Assembly: GCA_946811185.2 (NCBI GenBank)
Contig: OX328096.1
Coordinates: 68,571,345 to 68,635,344 of the forward strand
From: Hippopus hippopus
Lineage: Eukaryota > Mollusca > Bivalvia > Cardiida > Cardiidae
DNA length: 64,000 nt
Direction: 5' to 3'
In this document: positions 20,228-31,092 of the stretch, in pieces
How positions within the stretch are numbered: the first letter of the stretch is position 1
Layout: each line of letters opens with the position of its first letter
Made by a program: the position numbers and the translations under genes
The notes under the pieces: generated by a model
The model's database searches: none
The model's input: only the letters and a program-made list of their open reading frames with translations
Told to the model about the DNA's origin: nothing

Positions 20228-20324
20228 GATTTATAGTCGTAGTGAAACGGGAAATAGATGGAAATGAAGATGTAACTCATGGTGCACCATCTCTAGTGGT
20301 TATATGAGTACAATAGGAACTTAT

Positions 20325-20552
20325 TGAACTATATACCATGTGACAAAATTTTTTACTTTATTATGAAAGCATTTGTAAAAGAGAAACTAAGCATGATTCA
20401 AATGATGAGATTTGTTTTTGAAAAGATTAAAAAAAACATTTTGGGAAAAGGAGAAAATGCTGGTAACCAGCATTTTCTCCTTTTCCCAAAATGTTTTCAA
20501 AAGCCTCCCTCCTCAGGGTTGTTAAAAGTCGGGATTGTGTGGTAAAGGGTTT
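20325..20552 (+). mobile_element. TM1 MITE, full length
   Basis: A-side CATTTGTAAAAGAGAAACTA; both arms share CATTTTGGG / CCCAAAATG; GTGTGGTAAAGGGTTTA end. Confidence 0.87.
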
Positions 20553-20609
20553 ATAGAGGAAGGGAAAGCTGAAACTTCTGCTTTAGATACTTGAAGCCCC
20601 TCTTATCCC

Positions 20610-20786
20610 TTAACTATTTACCACCCAACCCTGACTTTTATCGAGTCCGAGGAAGAATGCTTTCTAAAACAGTGTGGGAAAAGGAGAAAATGTTGGTAGC
20701 CAGCATTTTCTCCTATCCCGTACCAGCATTTTTAAAAGCTGTCTTCTTGGAGGTAATTCAAACCAGGAATTACGTGGTGAAGGGTT
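20610..20786. mobile_element. TM1 foldback form, B-side at both ends
   Basis: TTAACTATTTACCACCCAACC with GAGTCCGAGGAAGAATGC on the left; TAAAAGCTGTCTTCTTGG...GTGGTGAAGGG on the right. Neither side carries the A-side, which makes the element ~50 bp shorter. Confidence 0.78.
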
Positions 20787-21009
20787 CATTCCTTACCAAA
20801 TGACAAAAGTCTAGACGTGTCATAATTCTGAAACATTTGCAGAGGACAAATTAAATGTGGCTAAAATGACAGGATCTGTCTTTGGTAGAGTAGAAAACAT
20901 AGTGGGAAAAGGTGAAAATGCTGGTAACCAGCTTTTTTCTCCTTTTCCTGCAATGTTTTCACAAGTTGTCTTTCTCAAGGACGCTAAAACTTGGGGTAGT
21001 GTGGTAAAG
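20787..21009 (+). mobile_element. TM1 MITE, full length
   Basis: ATTCCTTACCAAATGACAAA, GCAGAGGACAAATTAAATGT, hairpin with TTTTTT in the right arm, GTAGTGTGGTAAAGG. Confidence 0.83.
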
Positions 21010-21100
21010 GCAGTGCTGTTCCAAGGTTGTTCCTAGGTTGTTCCTTTCGTTATTGTTGCTGATGTCGGTCAAATTTCCCCACTTTACTTTCCATTTTTAG

Positions 21101-21183
21101 GATTGATTGATTGATTGTTTGGTGTTTAACGACCCCCTGTTCTCAAGTCCTGCACGCTACCGACTGAGCTACCGGGGCTCGGC
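21101..21183 (-). mobile_element. Mini-SINE: head joined to tail, no body
   Basis: Only 83 bp: tail GATTGATTGATTGATTGTTT GGTGTTTAACGA joined directly to the tRNA-like head (GTTCTCAAGTCCTGCACGC...GAGCTACCGGGGCTCGGC). Flanked by a 10-bp target duplication CCATTTTTAG (21091-21100, 21184-21193), so it inserted in this short form. Confidence 0.85.
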
Positions 21184-21193
21184 CCATTTTTAG

Positions 21194-22350
21194 GAAATTT
21201 GTAGCTGACCACGTTTACAAGCCATAATGCATATAGACTGCTTAACTAAATATTGTTAAATGCAACGCGACAATAATTTTAAAAAATCAAGACACAGTCT
21301 TGTAATTTTACATACCCCTTCAGACTGGTCACCAATATTATGCACAAAAGTACGCAACAACTAGTGAAAAAATTGAGACATAGTCTACGATTCACAATCC
21401 TCTCTATAACAGAAGAGAATGAAGTAAATGTACTGCATGTAACGGACTGCAAAGTGAGAAAATTAAGAATTTAAGCACGCCCGATCCGCAACCTAGGACC
21501 ACTTTCCTGTTTTTTGGGGGGGACATTTGCAAAAATATCGCAGGAATCCCACGTTGGTGCGGCCTAGGCACAATACTGAAAGGGATAACCCTGCTAGCAC
21601 TGACTCCAGATTGAATTGCTTCCCGGTATAGTATAGATAAAGATCAGACTGCAGAGATCTTGCGTCTAATCTTAGACTCCACAATATTCCATGCCAGATA
21701 TTCTGACAAAATCATGTCAGGTAGTGAAAATCCAAGATGAAATCCTAAAATGTGTATACATACTGAATATGTTGTAGTGACTTTCCTGGTGCTTGTATTT
21801 ACTTCAAGCAGCGTGAGAAAATTTGGTATTGCATGAAATAGAAGGTTGAGCGATATGCCAAAATTTTTTTATAAAGCGAGAAGTAAATACAAGCACCAGG
21901 AAAGTCGCTACAGCATGATATTCCTTTTATTATATACCTACACCTTTACAACAACAAAATATTGCAAATTATTGACATTTTATTCAAAAACGGTAAAAAA
22001 TAAAACAAATAATGGTGTAATAGCCAGTAATTAATTATTATGAATGGCGGATGAATTTTACAGCATAAAATTTTGACCAGTCAAATTGCAAATAAATACG
22101 TACATAATTATACTGCGCTTGAGTTGCGTCATTGTTACGTCATCATACCATATTTGGAACCCTATTTCACAGTGTGTAGATACAGATTTTTTTTCTGTCG
22201 TGTGTGATATTTTATCTGAATGCGATGCATGTATTCGTGCCAGAAAGTTTTTAGGTATATAATTAAAAGGCTTAAAGTAGATTGGCAGTTTGAACCTCAC
22301 TGTAAGAGAATTTCATGCACAGATTAAAGATGGTAGTGATTCAGTAAAAG
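21194..22350. other. No gene seen; inverted pair inside
   Basis: GACTTTCCTGGTGCTTGTAT at ~21779 and its inverse ATACAAGCACCAGGAAAGTC at ~21887 bracket ~130 bp, perhaps a small foldback element. 21600-21700 holds a degraded TM2-type centre (GATAAAGATCAGACTGCAG). No coding region supported. Confidence 0.45.
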
Positions 22351-22532
22351 AAACCCTTAAAGTGCCTTTCACAATTCTATAGTTACCACAAAATGTGCAG
22401 CCTGAGCTTTGGGCTACATCGTCTGCTTTACTGAAACACTGTAGACATGGGCAACCTTGAAGTTGTGATTATTTTGGATTTATTTCCAGACTGAAAGTAT
22501 GTTTTGGGTTTATTCGGCACTCTAAGGGTTAA
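22351..22532. mobile_element. TM2b MITE (TTAA, AAGTGCC ends)
   Basis: AAACCCTTAAAGTGCC start and GGCACTCTAAGGGTTAA end form an inverted repeat; the middle is diverged. Confidence 0.65.
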
Positions 22533-22719
22533 TCTTTAAGTTCATGATCATGGATTCATAGTTAACTTTTTACTTGGTTGACTGTATCTGTTTTCTTTCA
22601 AATTAGAATTCTGTAAATCCAGTCATAGCAGCCACCCCTACTGACCAAGAAAGCTGTAGTAAGCAAGCAGATGTCAAGTTCACAGAGAGGGCCAGTTGTA
22701 CAATGAAGCAAGCAAATTT

Positions 22720-22930
22720 CTTAAGGATAGAGCACCCTAATGGGATTCTTGTAACATCACCTTTCATCGCCCAAAATATATACAGATTCGGCTGAAACTC
22801 TGGTAATCCATAGTAGATCAGCTGGTTCCACACATCGATTACGCATTACCCGAGTCTTAGCCAAATCCGTATGATTTTGGCGATGAAAGGCAATGTTACA
22901 CGAATCCCATTAGGGTGCCCTATCCTTAAG
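22720..22930. mobile_element. Long-TIR MITE, Mutator-like
   Basis: ~52-bp TIRs: CTTAAGGATAGAGCACCCTA ATGGGATTC... at the left, mirrored at the right end (GGGTGCCCTATCCTTAAG). Flanks CAAGCAAATTT (22709-22719) and CAAGCACATTT (22931-22941) form a 10/11 direct repeat. Long TIRs plus 9-11-bp duplications are typical of Mutator-like MITEs; the assignment is inference. Confidence 0.8.
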
Positions 22931-22963
22931 CAAGCACATTTTCAGTATCCATTAGGTGCTTGC

Positions 22964-23188
22964 TTAATCCGTTCTGAAACAACAGAATTTTGGACCTTTC
23001 CAAATCCAAAGCATTTGCAAATGACAATTCAGACATGGCTTAAATGGTGAATATTTTCTTTGAAAGGGAAAAAAATGTGGGAAAAGGAGAAAATACTGGT
23101 GAGTGGGATTTTGTCCTTGTCCCACAATTTCTTCAAGGCCTTTTTTCTTACAGTCATTAAAAGTTAGGATTGTGCAGTAAAGGATTAA
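22964..23188 (+). mobile_element. TM1 MITE, diverged
   Basis: TTAATCCGTTCTGAAACAAC, GACCTTTCCAAATCCAAAGC, arms around GGTGAGTGGG tip, AGTCATTAAAAGTTAGGATT, TTAA. Confidence 0.78.
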
Positions 23189-23449
23189 TGAAGGTTGGAC
23201 TGTACACTGGCTGGTTACTGCCCAATCGAGAGGGATACAGGCCCTCATAGGCCTCTTGTTCCAAGCCTGTGTTTCAAGGCTAGTCATAATTTTATCAGCT
23301 TTCATGTACATACATGCATAAGTTTCCTGGGTTTCACTGGAACCAAGCTGGGTCTCTAGTACAAACAGCAGATCCATCATCTAAACCAGTAGGTTTATCG
23401 TTACAGAATGGAATGACAAACTTTATATAAATAAAACCAAATAATTGCA

Positions 23450-23600
23450 ATTTCAGGGTTGCTTTTGACCAGGGAGCAAACAATGTAGATAAAAGATCAG
23501 ACTGGACATTTTGAACAGTCTGATCCTTATCTACACTTACCTCAAAGGCAACTTTTGATGTAAAAAGTGCCCATAGGGTCAATGGGATAATAAGGAAAAC
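23450..23600. mobile_element. TM2b-like remnant
   Basis: ATGTAGATAAAAGATCAGAC and its mirrored AGTCTGATCCTTATCTACAC around 23480-23545; ends not preserved. Confidence 0.55.
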
Positions 23601-24029
23601 TAAAAAGGGGAATTTAATGTTATTTGACAAGATACTGACTTAATGAAAATGTTGTAAGATTTAGTGCATTGCAATGCATTACCAGTTGTGTTTCCTGAAT
23701 ATTATTTATTATAGGTACTCTCTTTTATAATAATCCTGCAGATTGTTTTCATGAGAGAAATATACTGCACAAGTTCAAATGTAAGGTCCACATTAAGCGA
23801 CTAAGGATTGAGGGCTATAATCTATTTTAATAAAATTTAAGGACAGTTAAGTCCAAGTGCTAGGCAGCCTAATTTTAGATTTAGAATGTTTAAAATGTGC
23901 CCATTTTACTATAAGACAGAAAGCAAACTCATAACCTCCTGAAACATATTGAGTGAGTCTTTCAAATTACCCATGTTAGATATAGATACAGGAGGTACCT
24001 TTCACTAACTTTCGTATGCACGAAAACTA
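23601..24029. other. No gene seen
   Basis: AT-rich sequence, nothing recognised. Confidence 0.4.
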
Positions 24030-25048
24030 AAATACCTTGTGTGCACTCTAGAGGCCACTTTTCTGGCCAATACTCATGAAAATTAGATTGTTAATCTTGA
24101 TACTATCTCAAAGGAGTATGGAAATGGCTTCGGTTTGGCTCAAAAATAGGTCACGAGAACAAATCAGAGATACTCATGAAAGTTGGCAACATGATTTTCT
24201 TGATGATATCTAGGATAAGTTCGAAATTTGGTCACATACAGCAAAAATGTTGGTTCACTAGGACAAAGTTTGTGTGCACTCTAGCGGGTAAATTTTTTGT
24301 TCAATACTCGTGAAAATTAGCCAGAATGATTAAATTGATTATACCTCAGACTAGTTAAAAATTGGGTCAACATGTGTGCTTTAGAGGCCACATTCTTTAT
24401 GTCCAACACTTGGGAGTGCATTCAGAATGATTTTCTGGATAATGTAAGTTTGAAATCAGTCACATCGGGTCAAAAAGAAGATAACTGGGACAAATCTCAG
24501 AAAAGACTTGTGTGCAGTCTGGAGGCCACATTTTCAGGCTAATACTCATGAAAGTTGGTCAGAATGTTTATCTTGATTGTTTCTCAAAAAAGCATGAAAA
24601 TGTTGTGACGTTAGGTCAAAAATAGAGAACTAGAATAAATCTTAGAAAAACTTTGTGCTCTCTATGATAGAGGCCACATTTTCTGTTAAATTCTCATGAC
24701 TTTTTGTCAGAATGTTTGTCTTGATACTATCTTTGACAAGTGTGAAAATGGGTCACATAGGGTCAAGAAGTAGGTCACTGGGACATAATTGTCTGAGCTG
24801 GATTTATCTGGTTTAACTTGTTTTGCAGTCTTGAGATCTCATTTTCAGTCAAATTCTCATGAAGTTAGGCTGCATTCATGTGAACTATTATACATGCATG
24901 GTAATATTGAGAAAAATTGTAGTTCACACTATGCACACTGAATACATTTTGTACATGCTTTACATCATCACCACCAGGATCTCTTCAACCTCATGAATCC
25001 AAGATCACTGAATTAGATGAGCGGTTTAGGGTCAGTGGCCCTTTTGTT
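24030..25048 (+). mobile_element. Decayed Helentron-like HINE, 'pearl' type
   Basis: Same monomer as 9403-10276 in opposite orientation, much more diverged: TGTGTGCACTCTAGAGGCCA C, ACTCATGAAAATT(A/T)G, GGTCAAAAA(T/G)AG recur at ~24037, 24268, 24377, 24500, 24645. The 3' end GATGAGCGGTTTAGGGTCAG TGGCCCTTTTGTT corresponds to the GAGCGAC-hairpin-TCTTGTT end of the younger copy. Confidence 0.72.
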
Positions 25049-26356
25049 CTTTTTCTGTAGTAAAAAACACTTTTTTTATGACTTGTGAAAATGAGTTTGG
25101 AAAAAGGTTATCGCTCTCCCTCTTTCATGTTGCAAACCTTCCTAAGCCTACTGTTTTGGGATTGGTCTGAAATAAGCAAATTAGCATGTAATAGTTACAC
25201 TGGTCACACTATTCTGGAAAGGTTAAATTGTATAAACATCATAGTAAAGTTATGACATTTAGGTTAGGAAACTTTGTCACGACAATGGCATTACAATCTA
25301 AAGGGCTGCATTAATTATTGCATGTTGTGCAAATGCAACTAAGAGTAATCATTAAACAGATTTGTTTACATAAGATTGATTATACAGAAATGTCAAAATT
25401 ATTATCTTTGTTCTGTGAACTCAAGGATATTTTTTTAGAGGGACCATAATTGTTTCAGTATTTCTCCCTCAGTTTCAGATGTGCGGAAGTCCATTTTTTT
25501 TTTAATACAAAAAATAGCCTATAATGTGCCAGATTTTTCATGATTCATGCTGTAGTTGTGATTTGGACTAACATGTCCAATATGCAGGTATTAATTCAAA
25601 GTTCTTGGTGAAACTAATGAAAAACAATTACAGGTAAATTTACCTTTAAATCACAAAATTTTGCAGCTTTTGCTGACAGTATATCAAGATCAGACTGCAT
25701 AGAATATAGAGTTTTAATTTCGATTCTTTCAGAGATATTCTGACAAGAAAATTGTGCTGTAGGTTGTATAAACTTTCAAGAAATATCCTTTTGCATTTAT
25801 TTGCACTCTAGAAAAAAAAAAGCTTTATTTAGAGAAACTTAACTCAAAGAAAACCGAAAAATTTCAAATTGGTTTTTATGTAACTGTTTGAAAAATCAGT
25901 GTTTGGGTATTATAATGCTGTTGTTTGATTGATAATCCGACTTATTGACCAGCTACTTCTGCAAGTTTTCCTGTGGGAAATTTTGGTAATTACAGATTAT
26001 AAATAATCAACAACTGGTATGATAGCATAATGGTCCTGACATCTCTTAGAAAGCACATGCATTCAAGGACATTTACATATAAATGAAAATTGTAATGTTT
26101 TTGTATTCATCTTCTAAATTAAAGATGACTCTAAGGAGAAAAAGGTAAGAAGTGAAATATGAAATCAGAATGTTGGAGACGTTTAGAGAGAGAAAAAAGA
26201 CAAATCAAGTTGGGGAACCTTAGTGTTTATTTTACTTACTCATAATCATCCATTTTTAGGAAGTAACAGTGCCTGATGTTTGTGGTTGAGAGAGTCTGTG
26301 TGAAAGAAACTTGCGTGCTTGTAGCAAATGTCTCTATAGTGCAGTGGCAATGTTTT
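25049..26356. other. No gene seen
   Basis: A TM2-like trace at ~25678 (TCAAGATCAGACTGCATAGA). A 20-nt purine-rich stretch before GTAAGAAG at 26146 resembles a splice donor but no open exon can be built. Otherwise unassigned AT-rich DNA. Confidence 0.4.
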
Positions 26357-26600
26357 AGCCATGCTCTGTGAAAAGGCGTTAACAATGCATGTGCAAAACA
26401 TCGACCATGTCAGTCTGCACAGGCTGACATAGGTCGAAACTATTTACTCTCTTTAAATTTTCTGCATGTTCAAGGACTATTCTTACCTTACTAGTCTGTC
26501 TGTTGATGGACAAGATGGATTTTATTGATACATAATTATGTGATGACTTGCTTGGTACAATACATCACAGAGATACATTAAACCCCCTTTTGCCAGAGCT
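26357..26600 (+). mobile_element. GCTCTG-MITE, full length
   Basis: Left end AGCCATGCTCTGTGAAAAGG and right end CCTTTTGCCAGAGCT are an inverted repeat; internal GACCATGTCAGTCTGCACAG, TTTTCTGCATGTTCAAGGAC, GATGACTTGCTTGGTACAAT. About 245-265 bp. Other copies at 27274, 35094, 63730 and a fragment at 8353. Confidence 0.85.
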
Positions 26601-26799
26601 CAATTTTCAAGCCATCACAGAATTTATACTTATAGCGCCTGAAATAAGCCTGAAACAGCTAATTTCATGTTAGAGATTTTGCGTGAATTAATTGCAATTC
26701 CAGGGTTCCTATTTACCAAAGATTCTTAACAACATTCCTATAGGTCTTTTTCGAATTTTTTTTTCTTTTTAAACTTGAAAGTACATGTACTAGAACTTC

Positions 26800-26905
26800 T
26801 AATTGGCTAAACTGAATGGTTAAGCAAGTCAAAAGTTTGGTATTTTCTTAATCTAGAATAAGTCGAAGAATGGCTTTAAAAATGGTTGGTGAATACGAAC
26901 CCAGA
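26800..26905. repeat. PAL-A half copy
   Basis: AACTTCTAATTGGCTAAACTG ... TTTAAAAATGGTTGGTGAATA, one arm plus part of the other. Confidence 0.6.
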
Positions 26906-26919
26906 GTTGCTTTTGGTCA

Positions 26920-27045
26920 AAATGTCTCAGCTGAGTGGGCAGTGTAGATCAATGATTAGACTGTACCTTTTTTGCAGTCTGATCTTGATCTACACTGGCC
27001 CCAAAGCCAACTAACGTTACAAAATGTGCTTTAATGGTTTGCTGG
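26920..27045. mobile_element. TM2b-like element, diverged
   Basis: CAGTGTAGATCAATGATTAG / GCAGTCTGATCTTGATCTAC ACTGGCC hairpin; right end AAAATGTGCTTTAATGG resembles GGCACTTTAAGGGTTAA. Confidence 0.6.
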
Positions 27046-27273
27046 ATTTTTTTGCCATGTTAAAACAATAAATGGTGAATGAACGAGGAAAAAAAATTAG
27101 TGTTACATTAGGGACAAAGATTATAGAAAATCTGATTGACCAACCAAGTTGCTGGAGCTGGATGTCTGAGTATGGCCATAAAAGGCAGTGCATATTCTGG
27201 TGATTAGTACTAAGAAGGTCATAGTTACTTGCCTGAGATAGTCACAGGGTAATCTGACTTGGCAGTGTATTTG

Positions 27274-27538
27274 AGTCATGCTCTGTAAAAAGGGAGCTTA
27301 ATGCATCTGCAAAAAGTACTGACCCATCAGTGTCAGCCTGCGCTGACTTTGCAGCCCGAAATGGGTCAAAACTTTCTGCTTTTGCTATTTGTAAATTTTC
27401 TGCATGGCAAAGGACTATTCTACCTTAGTATTCAATTGATTCTGAGATTTGATGGATCTATAAAAATATGTGATTACTTGCTTGGTATATAATGCATCAC
27501 AGAAATCATTAAACCCCCTTTGCCTCTGAGCATGGCTC
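27274..27538 (+). mobile_element. GCTCTG-MITE, full length
   Basis: GTCATGCTCTGTAAAAAGGG to CCCCTTTGCCTCTGAGCATG; the internal blocks match the copy at 26357. Confidence 0.85.
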
Positions 27539-27946
27539 ATTTGTATGGGCTAGACAACAGTGGGGCTGAATATGGCTATGGGATGTAGACACAAGCCTTA
27601 GTGAGCTCGACTTTGACCATGTGGATTGATAAGGCCATGTACAATGGGATATTCAGACCGAATAGTAAGCCCTGATTGGCTAATTGATCAAAGCCATGGG
27701 AACAGAAGCAATGGCTTGTAATAAAAGTCTACTGCAGTGGTGTAAAAAGAAAGTTTTATAAATGCATGGGAATATGTTAACCATTAAATTTTAATGCACA
27801 TTATTTTATTACTTTATTTTATTGGACAGTGTATGTCAAGATCAGACTGAGCTGGATTTAATTGGTTTAACCATTAAATTGGAAAGCACCAGTTGATTGC
27901 TTAATTTTTGTTGGACAGTGTGAATAATGATCAGACTAGGCTGGAT
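27539..27946. other. No gene seen
   Basis: TM2-type traces at ~27826 (GGACAGTGTATGTCAAGATC) and ~27915; no coding region supported. Confidence 0.4.
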
Positions 27947-28128
27947 TTAACTCTTTACCTCAGGATCCGAAGTTTTAATGACCCTGAAGGTGCAGGCTTT
28001 TGAAAACATTGTTGGAAAAGGAGAAAATGCTGGTAACCAACACCAACATTTTCTCCTTTGCCAACATTTTTTAAAAATCATTCTTTTGCATGGTCTTTAA
28101 AAGACATGATTATTTGCAAAAGAGTTGA
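27947..28128. mobile_element. TM1 foldback form, B-side at both ends
   Basis: TTAACTCTTTACCTCAGGATCC with GACCCTGAAGGTGCAGGC left; TCATTCTTTTGCATGGTCTT TAAAAG right; a 6-bp insertion (CACCAA) at the hairpin tip. Confidence 0.75.
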
Positions 28129-28450
28129 ACTGCTTATTATTTCATTAGCTCAATTATCCAATTAGAGTGAAAAAGTATCCTGTTATTTTGAAATAGACAA
28201 AATTTAATATAGGATAATTTATTATTTATAGAAATGAATAATTTGTGATTTTGCAATGTTCACGGGGACTTCAGATTGTCTCATTTGCCTCATACACAAG
28301 TATTTTATGTGGTTTGGGTGCTCCACAGTTCAGCTGCATTCTACATAAGGATTTAAGTGCATGCAAGCTGCCGAAACAGGTATTATTTGCCTTCTTCACA
28401 GATTTTAGGTATCAGACTTGAAGACATTACATATGATTATAGAGAGAAAT

Positions 28451-28678
28451 TTAACTCTTACACAGACAACGAAATACAGACTTGTCAGAATTCACTGCAT
28501 TTGCAGATGATCATTTAAATGTAGCTCAAATGCTTCAGTTTGTCTGTGAAAGAGTAGAAAACATTTGTGGGAAAAGGAGAAAATGCTGGTTACCAGCATT
28601 TTCTCCTTTTTCCACAATGTTTTCAAAAGCCTTGTTCTTCAGGTTGTTTAATGTAGTAATTGTGTGGTAAAGGGTTAA
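28451..28678 (+). mobile_element. TM1 MITE, full length
   Basis: TTAACTCTTACACAGACAAC, GCATTTGCAGATGATCATTT, perfect hairpin, GTGTGGTAAAGGGTTAA. Confidence 0.88.
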
Positions 28679-29019
28679 AGTAGAGGAAAAGTTCATTCCT
28701 GCGAATTGAGTTTTGGAAAAAAGTTTGGTGCCAAGAGAAGTTTCTTATTTTAAGGTGCATAATCCTGGCTAATATTTGCAAGCATGCTGAGTGGGGCTTT
28801 CATTTGCAAACACATTCTGAAGACCTGTTACCCTATGGACGCAATCTTGAATGAATAAGTTCTTCCAGATTAAAAGCATCAAAATTGACAGCAAAAACAG
28901 TGGTGACATTAGTAAGAAATCACAAATCCTAATAGGCTTTTAAGTGTGATGCAAACCACTTGACATGTTAATCATCTAATGCCATGTTTTAATAACTATA
29001 ACGTCCATAAGATATTGGT

Positions 29020-29182
29020 ACCTATTGAAAACATTATTGCAAAGGAGAAAATGCTGGTAACCTCTTCCTGCAATGTTTTAGACACTGTTAAAATGAAAAT
29101 TCATCATTTGAGGAACATGAGATTAATTATCTGCAACTGCTTTCAATTTGGACGAGTCTGAACCTTTGTCTTGTAGTAAAGG
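29020..29182 (-). mobile_element. TM1 MITE, B-side and half hairpin lost
   Basis: TGAAAACATTATTGCAAAGG AG, a shortened right arm, CAACTGCTTTCAATTTGGAC, TAGTAAAGGG. Confidence 0.7.
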
Positions 29183-29188
29183 GAATAT

Positions 29189-29384
29189 GATCCTGAGAAA
29201 GAAGGCATTTGAAAACATTCTAGGAAAAAAGTAAAAATGCTCAGGTAACCAGCATTTTCTCCTTTTCCCACAATGTACTAGACTGTTAACCAAAGACCAA
29301 TATCAGCATTTTAGCAACATTTATCATCTGCATGTGCTTTCAATTTGAACAAATCTTGAAATTTGATGTGTGGTAAAGAATTAA
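29189..29384 (-). mobile_element. TM1 MITE, start truncated
   Basis: GATCCTGAGAAAGAAGGCAT, hairpin tip CTCAGGTAACC, A-side mirrored, GTGTGGTAAAGAATTAA. Confidence 0.78.
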
Positions 29385-29454
29385 AATCAAATATTGGTTC
29401 CAGAACAATGGTTGTTACTGCTGACTATCTTAATTTAGAAAGATAAGACATTTT

Positions 29455-29675
29455 TTAACCAAACAACAAAAATTTGAAGTTGTTCAAATTGAAAGCATTT
29501 GCAGACAACAATTTAAATGAGTAAGAATTATGCTTTTTTTGCCAAGAAAAGGTAGAAAACATTATGGAAAAAGGAGAAAATGCTGGTGACCAGCATTTAC
29601 TCTTTTACCCACAATGTTTTCAAAAGCTTTCGTTCTCGGGATTGTGTAAACTTTGGATTGTGTGGTAAAGGGTTC
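29455..29675 (+). mobile_element. TM1 MITE, full length
   Basis: TTAACCAAACAACAAAAATT (CTTTACC lost from the left end), GCATTTGCAGACAACAATTT, hairpin, GTGTGGTAAAGGGTT. Confidence 0.83.
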
Positions 29676-30439
29676 AATTGTGGACAAGTTTGATGATGGT
29701 GAAGTATAATTGTAATTGGGTTCCTGAGAAGGTTTAGATAGGGACATGTGATTCTTTCATAAGTACTGAAAACATAATGAATCAGAGACATGATTAAGAC
29801 TGGTTACATCACCAGTCATGAATATCATCGGTTTACTGCCACAACTGCATCATAGTAATAGAAACACGGAAAGTCTTCAACTTTTTTGATTGCTGCATAG
29901 TGTGAGGCATTTGCCAAGATTGGTTGTAATAAATTAGAAGTCACTGCAACAGGATTCATTCTTTTTCACCAGTGGACATTTTTGGGCATAGCTGAATATG
30001 CTGGCTTTTACTTCTTGGTATCCATGTACCGAAATAAATAAATACTAATTTGAGATTGGTAAAAAATGTTTATTCAGCTGACCCCTGCAGGCCTATTTGC
30101 AACACATTTATGACACCTCACAAAATTTGAGGAAAAAGAGGCATTTGCTGGAAATGTATAAATTCTTTTTATATTAAACCACAAAAGAGTTTCAATATTC
30201 ATATTCTACTTGCTCAATACCCTTTACCGTTTTTTAAAAGATACTTTTTTTATGCTTTTCAGTAGTTTATAGAAATCTAACAGTGAAGTATATCCCTATA
30301 ATTCACAGGTGAATTTCATAACTTGTATTTTTGACATACCTTGGAAATATTTATAGAACATGAATTGATTATTAGCTGGTGAATGTTTTCTCTTTTTCCC
30401 ACATGTTGGAGGGCCTGTAACACACTTGATTGTTAGGTT
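29676..30439. other. No gene seen
   Basis: Nothing recognised. The palindrome's target site GTTAGGTT closes this stretch at 30432-30439. Confidence 0.4.
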
Positions 30440-30540
30440 CACAGGGACTCGATCCAGTAATTTTTTTGGTATCTTGTAAGTAAATAAAGTCTTTATTTAC
30501 TTACAAGATACCAAAAAAATTACTGGATCGAGTCCCTGTG
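30440..30540. mobile_element. Perfect 101-bp palindromic MITE, 8-bp TSD
   Basis: Two identical 50-nt inverted arms (CACAGGGACTCGATCCAG at the outside, TAAATAAAG at the inside) with a single T between them. GTTAGGTT occurs immediately on both sides (30432-30439, 30541-30548). An 8-bp duplication and CAGGG-like ends fit a hAT-type MITE. Zero arm mismatches in an otherwise eroded region implies a very recent insertion or arm homogenisation. Confidence 0.9.
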
Positions 30541-30762
30541 GTTAGGTTAAGGATCCAGGGCAAAAGTTCTTTCAGAGATGTTCTCAACAGGATCATAGGT
30601 AGATCTTGTTAGTGACTGACAACTTGGCCGAACCGAATCCACATGTGCATATTCTGATGAATAATAATTAGGGGACTAGTAATAGGTGAAAGCTTGTTTT
30701 GGCCTTATTAAAATTGTTACAAGTTTCCATGCAACACTAGTTAATACACTGTACAAGATGAC

Positions 30763-30983
30763 ACTAGTTTAGGCTCGTCCTTATTTAAATCATTAAATTT
30801 TGTAGACAACAATTCAAATGTGCCTTAATTGAAGGGATTTTTTTAGGGGTAGTGGGAGGGTTGGTAGGAAATATTGTGGGAAATATTGCTCAGGTTGCCA
30901 GCATTTTCTCTTTCTCTCATGATGTTTTCAAAAGCCGTCTTTCGTCAGGATTGTTAAGACATGGGTTCGTTTGATAAAGGGTT
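30763..30983 (+). mobile_element. TM1 MITE, diverged
   Basis: CTCGTCCTTATTTAAATCAT, TAGACAACAATTCAAATGTG, GGTAGGAAATATTGTGGG, CAAAAGCCGTCTTTCGTCAGG, GATAAAGGGTTA. Confidence 0.65.
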
Positions 30984-31019
30984 ATCACATTATTACCTGC
31001 AGATTAGTTTCTTTTTATT

Positions 31020-31092
31020 TTGCAGCGAAGATGGGATTTGAAAACATTGTTGTGAAAGGAGAAATTGCTTAAAACATGTCATTTTTCCTTTT
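31020..31092. mobile_element. TM1-like hairpin fragment, interrupted
   Basis: GATTTGAAAACATTGTTGTG AAAGGAG...TTTTTCCTTTT; resumes at 32606 with CCAAGATGTTTTTAC. The Helentron-like element sits between TTTT and CC of what should read CCTTTTCCACAATGTTTT. Confidence 0.7.

Noticed and set aside
26120..26150. Micro-exon ATGACTCTAAGGAGAAAAAG before GTAAGAAG
   Set aside because: Weak acceptor, and its length would shift the phase between the two candidate exons; no supporting evidence.
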